Below are positions 16,845-22,055 of a stretch of DNA of 22,055 nt, piece by piece; position 1 is the first letter of the stretch; every line of letters starts with the position of its first letter. The position numbers were made by a program, and so were the translations under genes. Origin of the DNA: a virus; the IMG/VR virus record IMGVR_UViG_3300021368_000124, positions 1 through 22,055 of that record; one strand, written 5' to 3'. The notes beneath the pieces are model-generated. The model did not search any database and had not been told where the DNA came from. It saw nothing but the letters and a program-made list of their open reading frames with translations.

Positions 16845-18017
16845 TCAAGCGGCTATATCGTCCCAATTTGGCGTCTGGCCTGTATCCAGATTACCCCAAG
16901 AAGGACTCTGCGTATCTGTAATGTTCTGCCAATTTGGGGCCTGTCCTGATGATATATTACCCCAAGTTGGCGTTTGTCCGTCAGAAATCGCTTGCCAGTC
17001 TGGTGTCTGATCTGTAGGTATTTCGCCCCAGATGAACACATTTCCGACTGCACCTGAGGCTTCTACGCCTGTTGGAAGTGCAGTTGCTCCAGCAGTAACA
17101 GTTACTGTACCTAAACTTACGGTACTTTCAACTCCTGTAACTATAACATCAACAACGACCGCAACGTGTACAGTTCCGATTGCGCCGGTCGCTTCGAGAC
17201 CTGACGGGGTTGCAATGGCGTCACCCGTTACAGCGACAGTGCCAAGAGACGTAGTAGCTTCTTCTCCTGTAACGCTTACATTAGCGTCAGCAACAACAGA
17301 AACCGTTCCAAGAGCGCTAGTAGCTTCAAGCCCCGCTGGGGATACATTTGCTGTGCCGGTAACAGTGACAGAACCAAGGCCAGTAGTGGCTTCAAGTCCT
17401 GATGGAGAGACAATAGCGTCACCTGTGGCAACAACCGTGCCAAGCGCCGTCGTACCAGCAACGCCGGTAACTGTGAGGTTTGCATCGCCTGAAACGCTGA
17501 CAGTGCCTATCGCACCTGTAGACTCAACGCCGGTTGGGAATACGTTCGCATCACCTGTAACAGTGACAGAACCAAGAGCTGTGGTAGCTTCTTCTCCTGT
17601 GACACTGACATTTGCGTCAGCGGCGACAACGACCGTACCAAGTGCGGATGTAGCAGAAAGGCCCGTAACACTGACATTTGCATCAGCAGTGACGGTGACG
17701 GAGCCTAAAGCGGAAGTACCGGCGACACCGGTAACGCCGACGTTAGCGTCGGCAACAACAAGAACGTTTCCTATACCACCAGTGGCTTCAAGCCCTGATG
17801 GTTGAACTGTAGCCGCACCAGTAACAGTAACATTACCAAGTGCGCTAGTAGCTTCTAATCCAGTAACACTAACATCGGCATCAGCGGCGACAACAACAGT
17901 GCCAACTGCGCCGGTAGCTCCTACTCCATCGACGCTTACAATGGTGAGATCTGTACCCCAAGAGCCTTGGCCCCAAGCGGTAGAACCCCACCCTGTATAC
18001 GTGACAGAGGAGGGCAT
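16845..18017 (-). CDS. Repeat-rich fibre or appendage protein with Trp-rich tail
   Basis: A 390-residue protein. An N-terminal Gly/Trp segment (TGWGSTAWGQGSWGTD) is followed by fourteen 22-residue repeats (32-339) of the type LEATSALGTVTVTGDANVSV plus TG, predicted beta and likely a regular beta-solenoid or stalk. The end (about 336-389) has five 11-residue repeats with Gln-Thr/Ala/Ser-Pro-x-Trp, such as QTPTWGNISSG. The ATG at 18017 shares a base with the upstream stop (TAATG). The giant fibre gene begins 10 bases after its stop. No enzyme motif is seen. A stalk, hinge or adaptor for the giant fibre is suggested by the order and repeat form; the Trp tail may bind another virion protein. The long Val/Pro-rich frame on the plus strand is its shadow. 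Confidence 0.85.
   Translation of the reverse strand: MPSSVTYTGWGSTAWGQGSWGTDLTIVSVDGVGATGAVGTVVVAADADVSVTGLEATSALGNVTVTGAATVQPSGLEATGGIGNVLVVADANVGVTGVAGTSALGSVTVTADANVSVTGLSATSALGTVVVAADANVSVTGEEATTALGSVTVTGDANVFPTGVESTGAIGTVSVSGDANLTVTGVAGTTALGTVVATGDAIVSPSGLEATTGLGSVTVTGTANVSPAGLEATSALGTVSVVADANVSVTGEEATTSLGTVAVTGDAIATPSGLEATGAIGTVHVAVVVDVIVTGVESTVSLGTVTVTAGATALPTGVEASGAVGNVFIWGEIPTDQTPDWQAISDGQTPTWGNISSGQAPNWQNITDTQSPSWGNLDTGQTPNWDDIAA
16848..17012 (-). repeat. 11-residue Trp repeats at the C-terminus
   Basis: Five units with a Q-T/A/S-P-x-W core, spaced 11 residues apart (33 bases) in most steps, close the 390-residue protein. The Trp and Pro positions are kept while the residues between vary. 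Confidence 0.8.
17001..17924 (-). repeat. Fourteen 66-base coding repeats
   Basis: Units of exactly 22 residues run from residue 32 to 339 with no length change. The pattern is x-E/A-A/S-T-x-A/G-L/I/V-G-x-V-x-V-x-x-x-A-x-V-x-x-x-G, with P or V three residues from the end. Constant length points to a regular solenoid or filament. Confidence 0.88.
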
Positions 18018-18445
18018 TACGCGATCCGAATAATGGCGTTACTCGCGTCGGCTGTAGGGAACTGGATCTGAAAATCGCCAGCAGTAGACGTTTTATCGGC
18101 ACCAAAATCAAGCACGGCAACAGCAGGATTGCCGCCGCCAGACTTATAGATCAACGCTCCCCGTGCGGTGATTGTTGCGGTAGACCACGTTGTATCTGCA
18201 AAGTCTAGGAACGCAGTGGTCCCAGACGTCGTGGGAGCCACAACAGTTAACGTGTTACCACCTGCTGTATACCCAGTCCCTGAAACTTCGTTTGTTGTTG
18301 CATACGCCGTTGTAGACGCTCCAAGTGTTGCAGACGAAGTGAACAACGCTATTTTGAACGTTGCTGACGTGTCTGAACTAAAATCCATTTCGCCATCAAG
18401 AAGCGCTTTCTTGAATGACGTGCACATTGCTTGAGTAATTGCCAT
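18017..18445 (-). CDS. Small virion-like beta protein, unknown function
   Basis: A 142-residue protein starting MAITQAMCTSFKKALLDGEM, then Thr/Ser/Ala-rich beta strands (FKIALFTSSATLGASTTAYA; NEVSGTGYTAGGNTLTVVAP; WSTATITARGALIYKSG; VAVLDFGADKTS) and a final FQIQFPTADASNAIIRIA. I have the impression that this type is very common in marine phages beside tail genes and is usually labelled hypothetical or structural. AGGGGA lies upstream of the ATG at 18445, and its stop shares a base with the next gene (TAATG). A tail or capsid decoration role is inferred from context. Confidence 0.75.
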   Translation of the reverse strand: MAITQAMCTSFKKALLDGEMDFSSDTSATFKIALFTSSATLGASTTAYATTNEVSGTGYTAGGNTLTVVAPTTSGTTAFLDFADTTWSTATITARGALIYKSGGGNPAVAVLDFGADKTSTAGDFQIQFPTADASNAIIRIA

Positions 18446-18455
18446 CTTTTATCCC

Positions 18456-19085
18456 CTAAGTTACAGGTATCTGAGGTTGTCCTGAACGATAAGTATCGCC
18501 GCGAAGTTTACCATCGCCAAGGTTTTTGAGTAACTTCAGCGACTGTACGTACATGCGCTCGTACATCTGTACGAGGTCTGGCTCACCTTTCATAAAACGC
18601 AAGGCTTCCACCAACGCTCCGTTTAAGAGCGCAGAATCAAACTCTTCGCCTAACCATGTAGTACCCGCCGTTACTATCGACTCAGGGTAATACCCGTAGT
18701 GAAGCTCCATTGTATACCCGCTATCAGGAGTTGGTCCCACAATAAAGCTATCATCATCAAAGTTAGCGTAGTGTTTAGGTAATCCTGTAGTAGTCTGTAC
18801 TGGATACGCTTCACGAATAAAATTCACATCCTTGTTTAACAAGAAATGGTAATTACCGCTACCGTCTACAACCGCTAAACTATAGGTATACAGATAATCA
18901 GCAGGTGTGGCTAGGTATTTATTACTCGCAGTTAGTGTGCCCGTAACGTTCTTACGGAGCGCGGGGATCTGAACAGTGTTATAAATTTTCTGTTCAGCCT
19001 GTTCTGTAAACATAGCGAGCTGTGCATCAGTGAACGTATTTTCAGTGATGTCCTCAATGTTAGTTTTCAGCTCGGTATAGTTCAT
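18456..19085 (-). CDS. Phage adaptor-like (head-tail connector) protein, second copy
   Basis: A 209-residue protein. An N-terminal helix (NYTELKTNIEDITENTFTDA) and AMFTEQAEQKIYNTVQIPAL are followed by a beta middle (YLATPADYLYTYSLAVVDG, SFIVGPTPDSGYTMELHYGY) and C-terminal helices (EEFDSALLNGALVEALRFMK). This layout, helices around a beta insert with a GPTP turn and an L-HYGYYP strand, fits the adaptor/tail-tubular proteins of SU10-like and T7-like phages, which sit under the portal. The ATG at 19085 is 3 bases after the 38-residue gene. The gene is 9 bases ahead of the virion-like protein. The family is recognised by pattern only; a tail-tube protein is the main alternative. Confidence 0.7.
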   Translation of the reverse strand: MNYTELKTNIEDITENTFTDAQLAMFTEQAEQKIYNTVQIPALRKNVTGTLTASNKYLATPADYLYTYSLAVVDGSGNYHFLLNKDVNFIREAYPVQTTTGLPKHYANFDDDSFIVGPTPDSGYTMELHYGYYPESIVTAGTTWLGEEFDSALLNGALVEALRFMKGEPDLVQMYERMYVQSLKLLKNLGDGKLRGDTYRSGQPQIPVT

Positions 19086-19088
19086 GCT

Positions 19089-19205
19089 TTACCCCATAGG
19101 ACCGCGAGCATAGAGTCCTTTTGTAGCCGCACCAGTACCACGAACCTTGACTTGCTTGTTCTTGGACTTTGGCTTCTTAGTAGCTTTTGGTGTTTGCTTA
19201 CGCAT
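19089..19205 (-). CDS. 38-residue basic protein with VRGTGAATKG motif
   Basis: A 38-residue frame with GTAGGAG 8 bases before the ATG at 19205 and a TAA 3 bases before the next gene. It starts with a Lys-rich stretch (MRKQTPKATKKPKSKNKQ) and ends VKVRGTGAATKGLYARGPMG. I associate the RGTGAATKG motif with small marine phage proteins beside adaptor genes. It fills the otherwise empty space between its neighbours. Role unknown; a basic virion or neck component is possible. Confidence 0.72.
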   Translation of the reverse strand: MRKQTPKATKKPKSKNKQVKVRGTGAATKGLYARGPMG

Positions 19206-19216
19206 CGTATTCACTC

Positions 19217-19528
19217 CTACGAAATCTGAACTACAGCTTGCCCTATAAATCCAGTACCGACAACCGGCTTGACTGGCTCTATTAACGCTCTGCTAGCCGC
19301 ATACTGATTGGAATCAGGACGTGGATCACGTAGCGCTTGTGGGTCATTAACAGGAAACTCCCCCAGCTTTAACTGCGGATGGTCTCCATCCCAACACTCA
19401 GGGCACGATTTAATGTTTGTATCGCGTCCCTTCTTGTAAACATTACGTAGCTCACGCAGTTTGTACGTAAAGCCACATACATCGCATACGCCGAGCGCTT
19501 TCTGACTTGACGCAAATCGATTGCCCAT
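19217..19528 (-). CDS. Zinc-ribbon protein between the two adaptor-like genes
   Basis: A 103-residue protein with C15/C18 (CDVCG) and C42/C45 (CPECW), plus H50, a likely zinc-binding ribbon, with a basic stretch between (YKLRELRNVYKKGRD). After residue 55 come a Pro/Asp-rich linker and a Gly/Val/Ile-rich end (VVGTGFIGQAVVQIS). The ATG at 19528 starts 1 base after the adaptor-like stop (TGAGATG). Its place between two connector-like genes suggests a neck or assembly component. Zinc binding is inferred; function is not known. Confidence 0.78.
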   Translation of the reverse strand: MGNRFASSQKALGVCDVCGFTYKLRELRNVYKKGRDTNIKSCPECWDGDHPQLKLGEFPVNDPQALRDPRPDSNQYAASRALIEPVKPVVGTGFIGQAVVQIS

Positions 19529-19529
19529 C

Positions 19530-20216
19530 TCAGATCCTCATAGCGCGAGGAACAAAACGAGCTGGTGTTTTTTCTCTATCTTCCCCCGCCGCTAAAGCAA
19601 ATTGCTCTTCGTATGCTTGTTTGAGCATAGGCAAGCGTTCAGCAAGCTCCGGCACTTTCATAGCGATGTGGTATGCAAGACCTGCGACAAGACATGGGAA
19701 AAAGCGGAAGTTCATGTCTGAAGTCTCAGCACCGGCACCGGCGTCTTGAATGCGGCGGAGCCTCCAATAACGGAAGGTATAGTCGTTTGTGTCTGGCACA
19801 GGCCAAACGTTGATTTTAGGGTTATCTCGTAAGCGTTCTATCCACACTTGAATAGGTCTACCACGCGATAACTTGTTTGGGATAGATGCGTAGGTACTTA
19901 CGCTAATACGACTTATCGTAAGGTCAGATTGTGTCGATTGGTTACCTGCACCTGTACGAATTACCTGCTCAAGAAGGTCAATGGTGTCTGCTGGCAGATC
20001 GTACTCAGACGTACCAGCAACGAGGCTTACGGTGCCTTCATCGATGGTCCACAGGTTGATCCCACGGTTCTGCCACTCAATGGTCATCAGGTTCATGGAC
20101 CGACGTGCAGTACGCAAATCGTATCCAGAGCGCATTTCACGGCCAGCACGCTCCCACGCTTCTTCAGCGATCTCCGTGAAGTCCATGTTAAATGCGGTAG
20201 TACCTGACGTTGCCAT
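19530..20216 (-). CDS. Phage adaptor-like (head-tail connector) protein, first copy
   Basis: A 228-residue protein. It has N-terminal helices (FTEIAEEAWERAGREMRSGY; ARRSMNLMTIEWQNRGINLW), a beta segment (DEGTVSLVAGTSEYDLPADT), a basic Trp-containing middle (RGRPIQVWIERLRDNPKINV, then WPVPDTN) and a helical end (LVAGLAYHIAMKVPELAERL). The WPVPD turn and the final helix pair fit the SU10-like adaptor family that docks below the portal. The ATG at 20216 shares a base with the upstream TAA. Together with the gene at 18456 it makes two related-looking connector proteins in one operon; one may be the adaptor and the other a tail-tube-like ring. Confidence 0.72.
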   Translation of the reverse strand: MATSGTTAFNMDFTEIAEEAWERAGREMRSGYDLRTARRSMNLMTIEWQNRGINLWTIDEGTVSLVAGTSEYDLPADTIDLLEQVIRTGAGNQSTQSDLTISRISVSTYASIPNKLSRGRPIQVWIERLRDNPKINVWPVPDTNDYTFRYWRLRRIQDAGAGAETSDMNFRFFPCLVAGLAYHIAMKVPELAERLPMLKQAYEEQFALAAGEDREKTPARFVPRAMRI

Positions 20217-20437
20217 TACTTTTTACTCGCAGATTTCTTCTTGGCTGGAGCTTTTTTCTTAGCTACAGGCTTCTTTTCAACGGGTTTTTTAACGCCCATT
20301 GCTTCTAGTTTAGCCTCTGCTTGCTCTTTAGTCATCAAGTCAAATACAACTGTGACATACGTACCGTCTGCGTTTTTAGTGCCTATCTGATAGACCGGCT
20401 CTCCCGTAGAAAACTTTCCGTTTTGAAACACTTCCAT
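20216..20437 (-). CDS. Small protein with histone-H1-like Lys/Ala tail
   Basis: A 73-residue protein. Residues 1-47 form a small folded part (MEVFQNGKFSTGEPVYQIGT, then a strand and helix), and residues 48-73 are a Lys/Ala/Pro tail (KKPVEKKPVAKKKAPAKKKS), as in histone H1-like or other nucleic-acid-binding tails. AAGGAGA lies 8 bases before the ATG at 20437. It ends on a TAATG with the first adaptor-like gene. DNA binding is suggested by composition only. Confidence 0.75.
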   Translation of the reverse strand: MEVFQNGKFSTGEPVYQIGTKNADGTYVTVVFDLMTKEQAEAKLEAMGVKKPVEKKPVAKKKAPAKKKSASKK

Positions 20438-20448
20438 TGTTTCTCTCC

Positions 20449-20778
20449 TTACGTATACAACGTCTTTTTACGTCTGTTATTCATAACAGCACCGCAACCA
20501 CGAGCTATGGAACGCTTACCACGAGCAAGTCCACCCTCGCGAAACTTTACTTCCGCTTGTTTGGTGTTCTTGACCACAGTCTTACCTTTCTTGCCTTCCC
20601 GCTTCTTCTTTTTAGCTGTCGAAGAACGTTCAGACTTAGATAGGCTTTGGGCCTTACTTCTAGGCAAACATCGATCAGGGTTCTTTTTGTCTTTAGAAGT
20701 GCCGCACTCGCCTTTGATTTCGCCATCGGTACCGATGCGAACCCACTCTTGATCTCGCCACTTCTTTAACTCACCCAT
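20449..20778 (-). CDS. Basic protein with C25/C37/C95 and GCGAVMNNRRKKT end
   Basis: A 109-residue protein. The N-terminal domain (MGELKKWRDQEWVRIGTDGE) has C25 and C37 in a GECGTSKDKKNPDRCLPRSK setting, then a Lys-rich linker (AKKKKREGKKGKTVVK) and a conserved-looking end (RGKRSIARGCGAVMNNRRKK). The ATG at 20778 shares a base with the previous TAA. Similar endings occur on small marine phage proteins as I recall them. Role unknown; the charge points to nucleic acid or capsid interior. Confidence 0.78.
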   Translation of the reverse strand: MGELKKWRDQEWVRIGTDGEIKGECGTSKDKKNPDRCLPRSKAQSLSKSERSSTAKKKKREGKKGKTVVKNTKQAEVKFREGGLARGKRSIARGCGAVMNNRRKKTLYT

Positions 20779-20945
20779 TACTTCTTCGCCTTTTTGCCTT
20801 TGGCACCCTTAGCATAGTTAGGGTCTTTGCAGTATTTAGACGCCGCCATATTTGCATAAGCACACGGGTACGTATCAAAGGTGCGCTTTGCCCACGCCTT
20901 ACCCTTGGCACATATTTTCCCGCCTGACTTATAGTAACGACGCAT
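20778..20945 (-). CDS. 55-residue basic protein with GGKICAKGKAWAKRTF motif
   Basis: The frame is longer upstream (to 21041), but the likely start is ATG at 20945, one base after the stop of the 77-residue gene, giving MRRYYKSGGKICAKGKAWAK, then RTFDTYPCAYANMAASKYCK and a Lys/Gly tail. Three Cys (C12, C28, C39) and several aromatics suggest a small fold. I recall similar short proteins in marine phages. The extra upstream stretch would overlap the preceding gene by 95 bases and lacks a good ribosome site. Function unknown. Confidence 0.75.
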   Translation of the reverse strand: MRRYYKSGGKICAKGKAWAKRTFDTYPCAYANMAASKYCKDPNYAKGAKGKKAKK

Positions 20946-20946
20946 G

Positions 20947-21180
20947 CTACCGCATCTTGCAGGGGCGTACGCCTTGACGCGCAATACCTGCACCGCGAAC
21001 CTTACCGCCCTTAGCGTAGCCTTTTTTGACCATTTTCCCACCTTTCATTTTCTTGGCGGGTTTCTTGCCTTTCTTGTTAAGCACGCCCCGCCCAATCAGG
21101 ACATCTTCCTGAGTGACTTCGCCATCGCCGCTTAGGTCCGGCATTTTGCCGCCTGCCTTATAACCTTTCTTCTTCATCAT
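20947..21180 (-). CDS. 77-residue basic protein with dockerin/EF-hand-like loop
   Basis: The start is taken at ATG 21180, with GGAGG 9 bases upstream; ATG 21177 and 21186 are alternatives. The protein has a Lys/Gly N-terminus (MMKKKGYKAGGK), then DLSGDGEVTQED at 15-26 with D15, S17, D19, E21 and D26 at positions 1, 3, 5, 7 and 12 of a calcium-binding loop, as in dockerins. It ends in a Lys/Gly-rich tail that repeats the KKGYxxGGK motif (52-60). It overlaps the previous gene by 23 bases. Calcium binding is inferred from the loop; role unknown. Confidence 0.72.
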   Translation of the reverse strand: MMKKKGYKAGGKMPDLSGDGEVTQEDVLIGRGVLNKKGKKPAKKMKGGKMVKKGYAKGGKVRGAGIARQGVRPCKMR

Positions 21181-21859
21181 CGTCATCTCCCTCCGCATAG
21201 AGATTGTCAAAAACTTGGTTTACATCCAACGTGTAGTCTAGGTCAGACTTACTGTAATGGATATGTTGTGAGGGTAAGAAATCAGGAGCACCTTCTCCCA
21301 TCTCAAACCACGCAGGATGCGACACTCGCACCCTGTTATTAGGTAAGGCTACGATGTTTCCGGTCCACTTTCCTGCGTCTAACAACTCAAGCACGTGCGC
21401 TTGCTTATGTTGCGCTGGGTCATCAGCGATCTCAGAATCAGTGTAGTCCACCGTAAAGTAATACTTGGCTGGGTAGAACTTACCGTCAATCTTTGCCAGC
21501 CACGGGCAGGGAGTGCATCTGTCTAGCACGTACACGCTATGCGTACGAGACGCGCAATCCCAAGGTTGAGCCGCCCACACAGGCATAGGGTCGGGCCATT
21601 CTTCTAAGGGTGTGTCCCCTACAAGTGCCGTAATTGGCATACGGGCCCACATAGCCCCGCCGTGAACGTTAGGCTCATCAGTGTCATCTGTCTCACAGCC
21701 AGTAAAGATAATCTGAAACGATAGGCACCGGTTAGGTATGGTGGTCACGGCGACCACCATAGCGTGTAAAAACTCACCATGATACGCCGTGTGGTTGTGC
21801 GTATATTCCCTACGAACCCAACATTTAAAGTGCGGTATGTTTGACTGTAAGAACGCCAT
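21158..21859 (-). CDS. 233-residue protein of unknown function
   Basis: ATG at 21859 is preferred because it shares a base with the upstream TGA (TGATG). A GTG at 21871 would add four residues but has no ribosome site. The protein starts MAFLQSNIPHFKCWVRREYT and has six Cys (13, 45, 55, 102, 115, 118; the last two as CTPC), many Trp and His, HGGAMWARMPITALVGD, SVYVLDRCTPCPWLAKIDGK and a very acidic end (about 224-231, EGDDDDEE). I do not recognise an enzyme motif. Its place among small virion-like genes upstream of the adaptors suggests a late-gene role. No signal peptide. Confidence 0.8.
   Translation of the reverse strand: MAFLQSNIPHFKCWVRREYTHNHTAYHGEFLHAMVVAVTTIPNRCLSFQIIFTGCETDDTDEPNVHGGAMWARMPITALVGDTPLEEWPDPMPVWAAQPWDCASRTHSVYVLDRCTPCPWLAKIDGKFYPAKYYFTVDYTDSEIADDPAQHKQAHVLELLDAGKWTGNIVALPNNRVRVSHPAWFEMGEGAPDFLPSQHIHYSKSDLDYTLDVNQVFDNLYAEGDDDDEEERL
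21190..21194 (-). promoter_or_regulatory. Ribosome binding site deciding the 77-residue start
   Basis: GGAGG on the minus strand, 9 bases before ATG 21180. It lies inside the end of the 233-residue gene, and three ATGs follow it (21186, 21180, 21177). Confidence 0.6.
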
Positions 21860-22055
21860 CAGCAGTTCCACTTCCGCAAACTTTTGTTAATGCGGCTGTT
21901 AGGGTCATTCGCTGTCTTTGCGCTAGTGTTGCGCTTCTTCATACCCTTCATGCGGGCACAGAAAGACTTACGCCGTTTAGCGGCCTTAGAACCTTTCTTT
22001 AGCTTGCTAGGCTTAGTCGTTACAGCAGTCTTCAGCTTACTGCCGGGGTTCTCCC
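21859..22055 (-). CDS. DUF6321-like small basic protein (partial, N-terminus cut off)
   Basis: The last 64 residues are visible from the window edge to a TGA at 21861-21859. The end is Lys/Arg-rich with GSKAAKRRKSFCARMKGMKK and SAKTANDPNSRINKSLRKWN before a final Cys. This C-terminal signature matches, as I recall it, the DUF6321 family of marine phages and cyanophages. Its stop overlaps the next ATG. Function unknown; the charge and conserved Cys suggest nucleic-acid or virion binding. Confidence 0.85.
   Translation of the reverse strand, partial: ENPGSKLKTAVTTKPSKLKKGSKAAKRRKSFCARMKGMKKRNTSAKTANDPNSRINKSLRKWNC

Noticed and set aside
17032-17805. Val/Thr/Pro-rich 257-residue frame on the plus strand
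   Set aside because: It is the antisense shadow of the 22-residue repeats; the minus-strand gene is coupled to its neighbours.
20946-21041. Longer N-terminus (to 21041) for the 55-residue protein
   Set aside because: It would overlap the coupled upstream gene by 95 bases without a good ribosome site, while ATG 20945 lies one base after that gene's stop.

Overview
The window is a stretch of a tailed double-stranded DNA phage genome (Caudoviricetes), probably from a marine phage infecting a Gram-negative host. This rests on recognisable phage families (two adaptor-like proteins, a P22-gp10-like tail protein, long repeat fibres, a holin and a T4-type lysozyme), on two proteins with signal peptides, and on several small proteins of the kind common in uncultured marine phages. 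Every supported gene lies on the minus strand, so transcription runs from position 22055 towards 1. Genes are packed with TGATG, TAATG or ATGA junctions or gaps of a few bases. No stretch over 300 bases lacks a gene, and no tRNA, rRNA, CRISPR, insertion sequence or clear promoter is visible; the window looks like the inside of one or a few long late operons.

Layout in the direction of transcription. (1) 22055-20216: a cluster of small, mostly lysine-rich proteins, starting with a DUF6321-like end cut by the window edge, then a 233-residue protein of unknown role, then four short basic proteins. (2) 20216-18017: two adaptor-like proteins, with a zinc-ribbon protein and a 38-residue basic protein between them, followed by a small virion-like protein. 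(3) 18017-11186: two repeat fibres. The first has fourteen 22-residue repeats and a Trp-rich tail. The second is 1882 residues and carries 77 tandem 17-residue YadA-head-like repeats. (4) 11142-10375: three small acidic proteins. (5) 10415-7326: two exported proteins with long gene overlaps, then a lysis cassette of two coiled-coil/membrane proteins, a GTA-type holin and a lysozyme. (6) 7333-1: a zinc-ribbon protein, a nozzle/stabilisation-like tail protein, a C1q-like protein, and a giant protein of at least 1540 residues with a roughly 430-residue Arg/Glu/Ala helix, cut by the left edge.

The genes probably work together to build the neck, tail and receptor-binding fibres and to lyse the host, with the lysis genes embedded among tail genes. 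The least explained parts are the giant protein at 1-4622, the modular 77-repeat fibre, the exported overlapping pair and the basic small-protein cluster. Functions are assigned by reading motifs; no database search was possible.
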